A DNA stretch of 64,000 nt, taken from contig CAJNDS010002479.1 in NCBI GenBank assembly GCA_905221605.1, positions 1,227,624-1,291,623 of the forward strand, written 5' to 3'. The stretch is from Symbiodinium natans (lineage: Eukaryota; Sar; Dinophyceae; Suessiales; Symbiodiniaceae). Position 1 is the stretch's first letter. The number at the start of each line of letters is the position of its first letter. This document shows positions 58,701 to 63,976 of this stretch, piece by piece. The position numbers were made by a program, and so were the translations under genes. Below the pieces are notes generated by a model that worked only from the letters and a program-made list of their open reading frames with translations, searched no databases and was not told the DNA's origin.

Positions 58701-60372
58701 TCTACAGGCTGATGCCGAAGAGCTCCTCTACTCAGACAAAGACTTAGTAGTAGAGTAGGTAGCCTTTAACCTTTTTGGGGTAATATATTCCACTGATAAT
58801 CCCAAAGGTTAACCTTTAAGAACAGAAAGAGGAACACGAGCTTCATGTCTGGCACGTTCCACGCTATTCGCGATGATGGTCAATTCCAACTGCGGCCGGC
58901 GATGATGTACGAAGACCTCGGGTCGTTTTCTCTTACTGCCCTCGACCGCAAACTCTACTACGGAGATGATCAATATTGAGGACATGTATCAAGAACACAA
59001 AGTCCTGACGTTGCCGCCCGTTGTTGTGTTTTCAGCCTTTCTCGGCATCGTCAGGAAACTCTACGGGACTTTGTGGATGAAACCGAAAAGACAAAACCCC
59101 GAACCCCAGCCCCAAACCCTAATCTGCTCCTAAAGCCCCCTTGGTCCTCTAACAAACGCACGACAGCTTTAGGGCCTTTGTGCCAAGATGCAAATCCCTG
59201 ACACCCTAACCTAACCCCCAAACCCTAAACCTACACCCTGCACCCAAACCTACACCTGGACCCTGAGCCCGAAACAACCCTAAGCCCGAAACCGATCACC
59301 ACCCTAGCCCCTGAAAGGTAGAGACGGTCAAGCGGTTTTTCGCTTCGTGTAAGCACTGAAGCCCTAATCCAAAAAGACGCCTAAACCCTAAACGCCTCCA
59401 AGCCCTCAACCGGAATCCGTTTAGGGTTTAGGACTTAGGGTTTAGGGTTCAGGGTTTAGGGTTTAGGGTTTAGGTTTAGGGTTTTGGACACACAGCCGAG
59501 CTCGCCCAAGGGGACGTGGCAAGGGTCGTGGGCCCGGGAAAGGACAAGGCCGCAGACGCCCGGCGAACAGGGGTTTAGGGTTTAGGGTTGAGGGCTTAGG
59601 GTTTAGGGGTTAACCCGGGTTAAACCCTAAACCCTTAACTCCAGCAGCTCAAGGGTTGTTAGGGTTGAAGGGCATGAGCTTTAAATGCCTTTAAGGGACC
59701 AAAGGTTTTGGGCTTAAGCTCTAATTAGGGTAAGCCCTACGCCCCAATCAAGCTTCGGATTGCTGAGGTCTTAGGATTTAGTCGGTTTTTTGGGTTGAGC
59801 AGTTTTGGATTTTGGTGATTTTTCTTGGTTTTTGGATCGCAAGACCGGGAGGTCCAGGACGGCCGGTTGAAGCAAACTGGTCAAAAACTGCCCAGGAGGC
59901 AAGCCCGAAAAGCTACCATAGGGGTCGGAAGAATTTCTAATAGTATTCCCTTAGGGTCCCTTTCCAATCATATTATAACAACCCCCAAAACCCTATTCTA
60001 ATTATTCAGGCCCTACACAACCAGGAGGGAAGGTTTGGAAAGGGCCCAAAGGGCCCCGGTAGGGCCGCAAGTCCCACAAGGACGTTCAAAGAAGCCCAGC
60101 AATGCTTCAAAAGTCCCCCAACGTTGCCCAAAAACTCAGCGACAAGCCAAGACAAAAGCACAACCCCTTCAACAAGAACAGCAAAGCCTTCTCCAAAACC
60201 CTCCCAAACCGGCAACATCTCCGGACACAAGCCCCAGAACAGCTATAAACCTTAAACTCCTAAGCCCTAAAAAGCCCAGACCCTAAACCCCTAAAGCCCT
60301 AAAACGCCCCCGAAGCCGCAGCAGAGGAAGATGAGCGCCGCCTCCGCGGCAGAGCGCCGGCGCCGGCGCTGA
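26591..60372 (+). CDS. CRY-DASH: cryptochrome-DASH / photolyase family gene, about 28 exons (spliced model)
   Basis: Spliced model of about 625 residues. Exons: 26591-26715, 28102-28163, 29060-29125, 30056-30131, 32495-32540, 33093-33122, 33594-33646, 34382-34484, 35150-35225, 35505-35586, 36584-36624, 43583-43679, 45624-45719, 45850-45886, 46065-46117, 47313-47406, 48179-48261, 48660-48738, 49590-49629, 50986-51030, 51623-51667, 51835-51860, 52440-52516, 54966-55033, 56788-56860, 57899-57973, 59496-59572, 60322-60372. Reading phase agrees at most junctions; those of exons 14-17 are doubtful. Order follows the family: N-terminal VIIWLRHELRLADNP, antenna-domain segments, then the FAD domain with GGGEAAANRRL, YEMCWRDFFRHV, WKDGLTGVPLVDA, AMRELKVTGYIGSR, DWRVGADW and FESLLVDYEPHSNWGQW. 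The last motif favours DASH over class I or 6-4 photolyases. DASH proteins bind FAD and a folate antenna and act on UV-damaged, mainly single-stranded DNA and/or as light sensors. Introns total over 30 kb and are mostly telomere-like repeat. No stop or frameshift seen inside the homologous exons, so the gene may be functional. Confidence 0.85.
28102..28163 (+). CDS. CRY-DASH exon 2 (leader region)
   Basis: Acceptor CATGCCCAAG|G, donor CGAG|GTGGCAG. In the phase set by exon 1 it reads PPARASRWVRRAAAVEAAGR, Ala/Arg-rich and transit-peptide-like, and hands on phase 1, as exon 3 requires. Confidence 0.5.
29060..29125 (+). CDS. CRY-DASH exon 3, photolyase N-terminal motif
   Basis: Acceptor CAAGTGCAG. 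Reads GPVIIWLRHELRLADNPLLQ, the family's first strand and W-x-R-x-x-L-R-x-x-D-N-P signature. Donor CAAG|GCTAGG is a GC donor in phase 1. Confidence 0.9.
29139..29226. repeat. TTTAGGG/TTTGGGG array at start of CRY-DASH intron 3
   Basis: Starts 13 nt after exon 3, G-rich on the sense strand. The same intron ends in CCCTAAA-type sequence (29,955-30,025). Confidence 0.9.
30056..30131 (+). CDS. CRY-DASH exon 4
   Basis: GGGGAG|GCTTGC acceptor. In phase 1 it reads LQLCAGGRALLLVFCSWDAE, then PSLEA, matching the second photolyase strand (GG-x-x-(L/V)-x-x-(L/V)-(F/Y)-x-x-D). Donor GAGGC|GTTAAG in phase 2. Confidence 0.8.
30165..30343. mobile_element. family D inverted-repeat element, copy 3
   Basis: CTAGGACCCAGAGTAGGTCC to GGTTCCTCTTGGGTCTAG, uninterrupted. 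It starts 34 nt inside CRY-DASH intron 4. Confidence 0.6.
31022..31289 (+). pseudogene. coding-like fragment of an unrecognised protein, inside CRY-DASH intron 4
   Basis: Two open blocks, 31,022-31,126 (YKPEDLDKDYCVKLADSIQQ, ALQSVCEDDEELYIR) and 31,179-31,289 (RALRYLQEPFPDIMLIGRDP, AHTVRKTTAHK), separated by a 52-nt TTTAGGG block with CCATGCAG before the second. Strong protein composition, but no match to any photolyase segment. Likely a remnant of another gene or transposon. A nested exon of an overlapping gene is an alternative. Confidence 0.4.
31484..31503. repeat. poly-G tract (20 G)
   Basis: Uninterrupted G run within CRY-DASH intron 4. Confidence 0.95.
32495..32540 (+). CDS. CRY-DASH exon 5
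   Basis: AAGCGCCCAG|G acceptor. In phase 2 it reads FGSQKVGDVRRRFVE, the family's K-x-G-x-x-R-x-x-F-(L/V)-E segment. Ends GTGGAG|GCCAGG (GC donor). Confidence 0.85.
33093..33122 (+). CDS. CRY-DASH exon 6
   Basis: TTTTGGCCAG acceptor. Reads ESLKDLDNQL, directly continuing the FVE of exon 5 as in photolyases (FLxESLxDLDxxL). GC donor CAGCTG|GCGCC. Confidence 0.8.
33472..33565. repeat. (CCCTAAA)n array before CRY-DASH exon 7
   Basis: About 13 C-strand units ending 29 nt before the exon 7 acceptor. Confidence 0.97.
33594..33646 (+). CDS. CRY-DASH exon 7
   Basis: AAGTATCCCAG acceptor. Reads VDRGSRLCVFNSPPEEA, fitting the GS-(R/x)-L-x-(V/I) strand after the FLxESL helix. Ends GCGCA|GTTTGTGG in phase 2, which exon 8 takes up. 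Confidence 0.7.
34382..34484 (+). CDS. CRY-DASH exon 8
   Basis: GCTTCTAG|C acceptor. 34 codons reading ILRSVGKTSAQVFPALCAAT, then GAQEVLAGAQFCPE, the photolyase GKxxxVxPxL..TGAxxV segment. Ends CCAGAG|GACTCG, apparently a GA donor. Confidence 0.85.
34812..34844 (+). repeat. upstream duplicate of the exon 9 3' splice site
   Basis: 33 nt (CCAGTTAGACTC...TTTCTGCAGGAGC) matching 35,121-35,153 at 29 of 33 positions, including the AG acceptor and first exon bases. Confidence 0.8.
35046..35103. repeat. (CCCTTAA)n variant array
   Basis: Eight units of CCCTTAA, a one-base variant of the heptamer, following standard CCCTAAA units. Confidence 0.95.
35150..35225 (+). CDS. CRY-DASH exon 9
   Basis: CCCTTTCTACAG acceptor. 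Reads ERRAETVTAAALAATGASLR, then LSDPG: the family's E-x-x-V-xx-L-xxxG-xx-L helix and strand. GC donor GGGAG|GCCACC in phase 1. Confidence 0.8.
35505..35586 (+). CDS. CRY-DASH exon 10
   Basis: ACCTGCCACAG acceptor. In phase 1 reads ITTLLGAEDLRRAGLPATEA, then ESAIAQ, comparable with the DASH TLY..DDLP segment. Ends either CAGTT|GATGGG (GA donor, in phase with exon 11) or four to six bases later at a telomere-like GT. Confidence 0.7.
36377..36469. mobile_element. MITE-like element, family B, copy 2 (uninterrupted)
   Basis: GATGTTCCCCCCTATACTGA / TAGTAGAAGGGGGAACATC ends around nested CAGTCCTTAATAGGGA / TCCCTATTAAGGACTG arms: almost wholly self-complementary. Confidence 0.8.
36584..36624 (+). 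CDS. CRY-DASH exon 11
   Basis: GTGGCCAG|G acceptor (or nine bases upstream at TTCCAG|C). Reads FPEDFQAFYQPVR, like the DASH LPxxFTxFRxxV segment. GC donor CGCA|GCATGG in phase 1. Confidence 0.75.
37182..37338. repeat. degenerate minisatellite
   Basis: About six imperfect copies of GGGGTTGGGCACTCCAGGGA, 25-35 bp apart. A diverged single copy recurs at about 42,073. Confidence 0.85.
39401..39522. mobile_element. MITE-like element, family F
   Basis: ACTGGGTTGCTGTTAAGAAA and the inverse of ACTGGGTGGCTGTTAAGGAA at the ends, about 25 bp with three mismatches. A third inverted CAGCAACCCAGT lies inside at about 39,477-39,489. Confidence 0.7.
42550..42620. repeat. (CCTAAAG)n variant array
   Basis: About nine units of CCTAAAG, another heptamer variant, followed by mixed CCCTAAA/CCCGAAA units to about 42,755. 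Confidence 0.95.
43583..43679 (+). CDS. CRY-DASH exon 12
   Basis: Acceptor TTTTTTTCAG. In phase 1 reads LCEAPATLPGMPETLPADLQ, then PCRPHGQMHAW: the Pro-rich linker of DASH proteins before the FAD domain. Donor GG|GTTTAGGG is built from a telomere-like unit, phase 2. Confidence 0.75.
43680..45623 (+). other. CRY-DASH intron 12
   Basis: Contains a decayed family A element (44,089-44,190), a C-strand array (44,363-44,430), a tandem duplication of CCCGAAGCGAGCAAGG (about 44,446-44,501) and a repeat-free stretch 44,502-44,790 whose open frames on both strands have no recognised domain. Confidence 0.5.
44089..44190. mobile_element. MITE-like element, family A, decayed copy 3
   Basis: ACTTGGAGGTTCAGGGTACT at the left, GGTTCATAAGTGCC at the right and an interior GAAGTACAG. 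Ends partly lost. Confidence 0.5.
45624..45719 (+). CDS. CRY-DASH exon 13
   Basis: Reads CGGGEAAANRRLRTWMESGM, then CSYKPPASAIL, matching the DASH GGExxALxRLxxY...YK segment at the start of the FAD domain. Donor TCTCAG|GTCCTT. Confidence 0.8.
45850..45886 (+). CDS. possible CRY-DASH exon 14
   Basis: GGAGCTAG|A acceptor, in phase with exon 13. Reads GTTRFPSPLAPK, comparable to the family's STKFSPxLAxG motif, which contacts FAD. A one-residue difference in spacing and an alternative open frame keep this tentative. Confidence 0.45.
46065..46117 (+). CDS. possible CRY-DASH exon 15
   Basis: TTTTTCAGCAG acceptor and ATT|GTAGGG donor. The phase-1 frame reads CDSGEWPSACKQICLEI, which could correspond to the GCxSPRxIYxEI helix. 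Joins to exons 14 and 16 are not in phase without adjustment. Confidence 0.4.
47313..47406 (+). CDS. possible CRY-DASH exon 16
   Basis: CTCTCTCTCACAG acceptor. Reads RDRSGLVWTALRHPRKDAAA, then MHIEQRGRKTS, ending near a GC (TCA|GCCC). The IEQRGRKTS end fits the short stretch before the family's (T)xWLxxELLWRDFF; the earlier part is unmatched. Confidence 0.5.
47954..48075. mobile_element. MITE-like element, family E
   Basis: CAAGGAGGGGCCCCCTTACT at the left and GGGGGGCCCCTCCTTG at the right, a 15-16 bp near-perfect inverted repeat. It lies in CRY-DASH intron 16. Confidence 0.7.
48179..48261 (+). CDS. CRY-DASH exon 17, WRDFF motif
   Basis: Acceptor CCCAAAGCAG after a C homopolymer. Reads HFVYEMCWRDFFRHVAARWG, then SKLFKRE: the photolyase ELLWRDFF helix and following GxxxF. 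GC donor GAAG|GCCC in phase 1. Confidence 0.9.
48660..48738 (+). CDS. CRY-DASH exon 18
   Basis: CGCGCAG|GTCCC joins the previous exon in phase to give KREGPLASDRPWRRDETLEQ, then RLLQ: the family's W-x-x-D-xx-L/F segment. The end is ambiguous between 48,720 and the GT at 48,739. Confidence 0.8.
49590..49629 (+). CDS. CRY-DASH exon 19
   Basis: CTCACGTAG|G acceptor. Reads WKDGLTGVPLVDA, the invariant W-xx-G-x-TG-x-P-x-VDA motif of the photolyase FAD site. GC donor GCG|GCCGCC, phase 0. Confidence 0.9.
49693..49830. repeat. (TA)n dinucleotide cluster
   Basis: Three TATATATA runs joined by ACATAT-type sequence in CRY-DASH intron 19. A further TA run lies at about 50,472-50,493. Confidence 0.9.
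50542..50695. mobile_element. MITE-like element, family C
   Basis: GGGTAGTTTCACGGGCCCTT ..ATGGTCCCTTA at the left mirrors AAGGGCCCATACCAAGGGAC ..AACTACCC at the right. Partial relatives at about 20,340, 24,440 and 46,670. Confidence 0.6.
50986..51030 (+). CDS. CRY-DASH exon 20
   Basis: GCCCTTGAG acceptor. Reads AMRELKVTGYIGSRA, continuing VDA of exon 19 as VDAAMREL. The GT donor (GGGCT|GTTAGGG) is part of the TTTAGGG array that follows. Confidence 0.9.
51031..51135. repeat. (TTTAGGG)n array abutting exon 20
   Basis: About 15 units beginning at the exon 20 donor itself, with no spacer. Confidence 0.97.
51623..51667 (+). CDS. CRY-DASH exon 21
   Basis: TTGGCTCGGCAG acceptor. Reads FAAAFLIEELQAKKF, the family's R-Q-x-(V/x)-A-S-FL helix. 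Donor TTT|GTTTAAAG. In phase with both neighbours. Confidence 0.85.
51835..51860 (+). CDS. CRY-DASH exon 22 (26 nt)
   Basis: CCGCCGTGCAG acceptor. Reads VDWRVGAD plus the first two bases of Trp: the DWRxGAxW motif. GC donor ACTG|GCCGCC, phase 2. Confidence 0.9.
52257..52287 (+). repeat. upstream duplicate of the exon 23 3' splice site
   Basis: 31 nt differing from 52,434-52,464 at one position, covering CCCCAG and the first exon 23 bases. Read on, it meets a stop after about ten codons. Confidence 0.9.
52303..52433. repeat. (CCCTAAA)n array between duplicated splice sites
   Basis: Three CCCCAAA then about 15 CCCTAAA units, lying between the two copies of the exon 23 acceptor. Confidence 0.97.
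52440..52516 (+). CDS. CRY-DASH exon 23, DASH signature
   Basis: CTACCCCAG|G acceptor. Reads FESLLVDYEPHSNWGQWARS, then AGLGK, the FExxLxDYxxxSNWGNW motif characteristic of DASH cryptochromes. Donor AAAG|GTGAATTC, phase 1. Confidence 0.95.
53027..53048. repeat. poly-G tract
   Basis: About 20 consecutive G residues in CRY-DASH intron 23. Confidence 0.9.
53796..54071 (+). CDS. hypothetical 91-codon coiled-coil ORF inside CRY-DASH intron 23
   Basis: ATG-started frame with heptad-like segments ELSFEQLHLLREDLAAF and RRVAALDREVQVLERDIELL and a stop. It lies in a 700-bp repeat-free stretch. A second protein-like frame (METDGLLSQEGAPSLESQ...) follows at 54,079 after CTTGCAG. Could be a small nested gene, an exon of another gene or a transposon remnant. 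No family recognised. Confidence 0.35.
   Translation: MGEFAASSSPRGSLSDLEELSFEQLHLLREDLAAFKADSSRRVAALDREVQVLERDIELLSDRWASFRQFSQQVFSLPLGNLLQAVGNRSP
54366..54509. repeat. tandem duplication, about 75 bp
   Basis: Two diverged copies of CCCAAATAGACTAGAATCCC ...AAAGGGACCCCCCAGAA...ATTTTCGGAAACCCCC. Confidence 0.85.
54966..55033 (+). CDS. CRY-DASH exon 24
   Basis: CATCCTTCAG acceptor. In phase 1 reads GTRYFDLARQLSNNEAAMYI, then RR, matching the DASH RxFNxxxQ...YVR segment after the SNWGNW helix. Donor AGGAGG|GTGCAG. Confidence 0.85.
55070..55159. repeat. (TTTAGGG)n array
   Basis: About 12 G-strand units with one TGTAGGG, early in CRY-DASH intron 24. Confidence 0.95.
55713..55751. repeat. poly-G tract (39 G)
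   Basis: Longest homopolymer in the window. The open frames across it on both strands are poly-Gly or poly-Pro artefacts. The exact length may be an assembly estimate. Confidence 0.9.
56788..56860 (+). CDS. CRY-DASH exon 25
   Basis: GCTCCGTGCAG acceptor. Reads LDDECIFAPWTPAALAQLDS, then RHRP, like the DASH ...xxIHxPW segment. Donor CCCA|GTGTTC, phase 1. Confidence 0.75.
57783..57868. repeat. tandem repeat AACCCTTTCGATCCCTATA
   Basis: Four or five imperfect copies of a 17-25 bp unit just before exon 26. Confidence 0.85.
57899..57973 (+). CDS. CRY-DASH exon 26
   Basis: AATCCCGTCCAG acceptor. In phase 1 reads FADALASKAMRQYFESFHEL, then CGVR, placed like the C-terminal helix of DASH proteins. 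Donor either GCGGG|GTGCG (57,966) or CGAG|GCGGG (57,973); the second keeps phase with exon 27. Confidence 0.65.
58845..58979 (+). CDS. hypothetical 44-codon ORF in CRY-DASH intron 26
   Basis: MSGTFHAIRDDGQFQLRPAM, then MYEDLGSFSLTALDRKLYYG and a stop. An overlapping frame continues with TTEMINIEDMYQEHKVLTLP, then PVVVFSAFLGIVRKLYGTLW. Both look protein-like, so this may be one coding unit broken by a frameshift or a short intron. Not recognised. Confidence 0.35.
   Translation: MSGTFHAIRDDGQFQLRPAMMYEDLGSFSLTALDRKLYYGDDQY
59496..59572 (+). CDS. possible CRY-DASH exon 27 (C-terminal tail)
   Basis: GGACACACAG acceptor. In phase with exon 26 it reads AELAQGDVARVVGPGKDKAA, then DARRTG, a Lys/Arg/Ala-rich tail. 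Donor GGG|GTTTAGGG is telomere-like. No homology to check it against. Confidence 0.5.
60322..60372 (+). CDS. possible CRY-DASH terminal exon 28
   Basis: GAAGCCGCAG acceptor, then QRKMSAASAAERRRRR and a TGA. In phase with exon 27, basic C-terminal tail. A G-strand array starts 37 nt after the stop. Confidence 0.5.
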   Translation, partial: QRKMSAASAAERRRRR

Positions 60373-60408
60373 CAGAAGAAAAGTCCGGCTAACAGAAGAG
60401 AGGTTAGG

Positions 60409-60640
60409 CTTTAGGGGTTTAGGGGTTTAGGGGTTTAGGGGTTTAGGGGTTTAGGGGTTTAGGGGTTTAGGGGTTTAGGGGTTTAGGGGTTATAGGGGTT
60501 TAGGGGTTTAGGGGTTTAGGGGTTTAGGGGTTTAGGGGTTTAGGGGGTTAGGGGTTTACGGGTTTAGGGGTTTAGGGGTTTAGGGGTTTAGGGGGTTAGG
60601 GGGTTAGGGGGTTAGGGGGTTAGGGGGTTTAGGGTTTAGG
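60409..60640. repeat. (TTTAGGGG)n octamer array
   Basis: About 28 units of the 8-bp variant TTTAGGGG, with a few TTAGGGGG and TTTACGGG units, the longest array in the window. Sits just after the putative CRY-DASH stop. Confidence 0.97.
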
Positions 60641-61403
60641 GTTAAGGGTTTATGTTAGTAGGGCTTGGGATGCAGAAAAAGAGGTTGGGGTTTATAGGGC
60701 TTCAGAGGAGATTTTGGGTTTAGAGGAATTCGGGTTTAGAGGAATTACGGTTCAGAAGGTGCGGGGTGCAGAGGGTTTTAAGTTTAGAGGGCTTGGAATA
60801 CCCCAAAAAGTTTAGGGCTTAGGCTTAGGGGTTTGTTGTCTGGGCGGAGTTGAGTTATAAGAAGCTACAGAATAGTTTTGGGCTTAGGGTCATAGAACAG
60901 AAGCAGAGCACAAGCTCCAAGTCCTGAAGCCCCAAGCCCTAGCTAAGCCCCAACTCCAAAAAAACAAAAGCCCTGAACCCTAGGCCCTAAACCCTAAACC
61001 CTAAACCCTAAACCCTAAACCCTAAACACCTGTCCCAACTCCACACCTTCTAGACTTTGGAAAGGTAAATGCCCAAACCGTTAAACCCTAAACCCTAAAC
61101 CCTAATCCCCAAGGCCCAAACCCATAACATCCCGCTTCGGGGCTTAGGGTCTAGCCCATTCCTGTTGAGGCTGCAAGCGCAAACACAAACCTCGGAAACC
61201 CAAACCCGCCCCCAACCTCTTGAGAGTCACTTCTCTTCGTTGGCGAGTATGCCCAGTAGTATATCCTAAACCCTAAACACTAAACCCTCAACCCTAAACC
61301 CTAAACTCCTAAACCCCAAACCCTAAACTCCTAAACCCTTGACCCTAACCCAAGCCCTGCTTCCTGGCTACGAACCCCTAACTCCCAAGCCCCCTCTCCA
61401 CAG
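60641..61403. other. spacer between CRY-DASH and gene C, no gene seen
   Basis: Mixed G-strand then C-strand telomere-like heptamers in unique DNA. Nothing coding recognised. Confidence 0.5.
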
Positions 61404-61450
61404 CTTCGATGCTCCGAGGCACCGGCGCCAAGGCGCCTGCGGAGCCGGGG
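61404..61450 (+). CDS. candidate exon, unrecognised gene C
   Basis: CCCTCTCCACAG acceptor. Reads LRCSEAPAPRRLRSRG up to GGGGG|GTGGGAG. C-block left, G-block right. GC-rich, so composition alone is weak evidence. Confidence 0.35.
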
Positions 61451-62028
61451 GGGTGGGAGAGGGAGGGAGAGCGGCATGTCAGGGTTTAGGGTCTGGGGTT
61501 TTAGGGTTTGGGGTTTGGGGTTTAGGGTTTAGGGTTTAGGGTTTAGGGTTTAGGGTTTAGGGTTTGGGCTGCGGGGTTTAGGGTTTAGGCTTCAGGCTTC
61601 AGGGATGGAGCCGAAAGAAAGGCTTCGTTACGTTTAGGGGTTTGAGGTTTAAAGATGCAGTGATTGGGACTCAGTTGTTTTTGGTCGTTGTTGGTTGTTG
61701 CGTTGGGGAGATTACTCCCCTAAACCTAAACCCTTAGCCACAGCTCTTCCTTGTCGGGGTTTTGGTGGGGTTTGGCTGATGTTAGGGTTTTAGGGTCAAA
61801 GCCCTACTCAGCCGCCCAATGAACCCGAGGCACACCCGATTCAACCCGAACAAGAGCCAAGTAATAATCAACCTTTGCCTTCTCAACCCCTAGATCCTAA
61901 ATACCCAACACCTTAAACCCTGAACCCTAACCCCAAACCCTAAACCCTAAGCCCTGAACCGGAAGAAGCCCAAAGCCACCCTAGAGCCCAGAGCAAGCAA
62001 TATTAATATTAGCAACCTGCGGGCGTAG

Positions 62029-62077
62029 GCTCAACGAGTCCGCCACGCTTCCCGAAGAGCTGGAGCCCTCGGAGGAG
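62029..62077 (+). CDS. candidate exon, unrecognised gene C
   Basis: GCGGGCGTAG|G acceptor. Reads LNESATLPEELEPSEE and ends GAG|GTGCCAG. Acidic, protein-like, followed by a TTTAGGG array (62,096-62,160). Confidence 0.5.
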
Positions 62078-62470
62078 GTGCCAGGGTTTGAGGGGTTTAG
62101 GGTTTAGGGTTTAGGGTTTAGGGTTTAGGGTTTAGGGTTTAGGGTTTAGGGTTAGGGTTTCTCTAAGCCCTACGATCCCAAGCCCTAAAAGCCCTAAACC
62201 CTACAGCCTAATCCCCAAAGCCTAAACCCTAAACCCGAGACCCTAAACCCCAAACCCTACTTGTGGGTTTTGGGGGTTTGGGGTTTTGGGGCTTCGGGAG
62301 GCAGGGCTGGGAGTCTGAAGATGGTGGGCTTGAAGAACTCTAAAGCCGAACTAACTACACCCTAAGCCCAAAACCCCCAAATCCCAAACCCTAAACCCTA
62401 AGAGCTACCAAGACAATGTTGAGGTCCTACAGGCGGGGGATCCAATTCCTCAGCCCTAAAGCTCCCTAGC

Positions 62471-62500
62471 ACTCCCTAGCACTCCCTAGCACTCCCTAGT
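62471..62500. repeat. ACTCCCTAGC decamer tandem repeat
   Basis: Three full 10-bp units plus partials. Confidence 0.9.
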
Positions 62501-62596
62501 TCCCAAACCCTGAACCCGAAACCCTAAATGCTACACCCACAAGTAGCTCGGGCTGGCCAGGAACACTGCAACCACTTGGTGAAAATCTACCTGCAG

Positions 62597-62732
62597 CACT
62601 TCACGCAAGCTGTCCTTTCGCTGTGGCTTGCGGACAGCACCCACAAAGTACAATGAGCAGCAGGACGCGGCCGAGATCGACATGGTTCGCGCGGAGCGAG
62701 CGCGTTCAGTGGCGCGCCTCAAGCCTCTGCAG
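62597..62732 (+). CDS. candidate exon, unrecognised gene C
   Basis: CTACCTGCAG acceptor. One frame reads TSRKLSFRCGLRTAPTKYNE, QQDAAEIDMVRAERARSVAR, LKPLQ, a charged helical, coiled-coil-like stretch ending CTGCAG|GCGC. The upstream overlapping frame EHCNHLVKIYLQHFTQ (from 62,561, after GGCTGGCCAG) is also protein-like and may be a separate exon. Confidence 0.5.
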
Positions 62733-63148
62733 GCGCACGCCCAGATCCTGAGTCAGGGTGACAGGCGACACGCACGATGCCTTCGGACAAGAGGACAAGG
62801 CGGGACCCGAAACCCTAATAAACCCTAAACCCTAAACCCCGAAACCCTAAATCATAAACCCTGAGGCCTAAACCCTAAATCCTAAACCCTAGACCCTTAA
62901 TCCTGAAGGAAGAGACAGCATCCCGAGAGCCCGAATGCCAAGCCAAACGCGGGCCTACAAACCTTCTACACCAACTGCCTGATATTCTGCACCACAGACA
63001 CCCGAGAGGTTTAGGGCTGAGGGCTTAGGGATCCCCCCAAAATGAGAAGACAACAATCCCTAGATGACCAGGACTGCAATATATTGAATAAGCACTATCA
63101 AGGTCATCACCATTCCCAGTGTTGAATAAACGTTGGTGCTCCGCTGAG

Positions 63149-63197
63149 GATCTCAAACAGATCGCGCGAGACTACTGCGAGGACTCGGGCAACATCT
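63149..63197 (+). CDS. candidate exon, unrecognised gene C
   Basis: GCTCCGCTGAG acceptor. Reads DLKQIARDYCEDSGNI and ends at CT|GTTCCTAG. Protein-like, unrecognised. Confidence 0.4.
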
Positions 63198-63679
63198 GTT
63201 CCTAGGGTTTCATGCGCCAGAGGAACCATTCTTAATCTCGAGCGGGTCAGGCAGATTCATGGATTAGCTTTATATAGGGTTGACTCATATTCCTTTGCAG
63301 GGTATCTTGGGCCGAGGGTGAAAGAGGTTTGCTCAATGAATGATCCTTGTAGGGCATATAGTACCTACCAATTTCCTGACTTCGTACTGTCTTCCTACCG
63401 TCTTCCTGCAGACTGTGCAACTACGGAGGAGCCCGCATGCGAAGACTTGATGGATGCGGAAAGCATGGAAAACGGCGCACACAGAACACGTCCACCTGTC
63501 CTCTCTGGAAGGTGTTCGCACGATCGAAAGTATGGGTTTAGGATACGACACCGTATCCCGACCTAACCTCAAAGACATGCTATACAATTCTAAACTGTGA
63601 ACCTACAGTCGGGTGTACAAGCGAAGGCATGAACATGCCCTGAGCTGCACTCCCGAAACCCTGAACGAAACCATAATTT

Positions 63680-63732
63680 GGGATGTTCCCCCTTATACCA
63701 ACAGTCCTTAATCGGGATTATCATAGGGGATG
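63680..63732. mobile_element. MITE-like element, family B, left half only
   Basis: GGGATGTTCCCCCTTATACC AACAGTCCTTAAT matches the left arm of copies 1 and 2. The right arm is absent. Confidence 0.6.
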
Positions 63733-63976
63733 ATTCCACTCTTCATGACCTGCAGCACAGCCAGGCCAACGAAGACCTTGGCAAGCTCATGGGCCGGGAT
63801 GCTTAAAAACCCTTCGGTTGCTTCTTCAGACTAAACCCTAAACCCTAAACCCTAAACCCTAAACCCCATTCATCATCAGCATCTGCGTTGCGGGGGCCGA
63901 GGGGCATCCTTAACCCTGCAAACTTGAACCCGCTAACCATAAAACCCTAAAAGCCAGAACCTCAAACCCCCAAAAG

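Noticed and set aside
60035-60286. 83-codon plus-strand ORF and 74-codon opposite ORF
   Set aside because: Low-complexity Pro/Gln-rich frame in C-rich DNA, with no family features on either strand.
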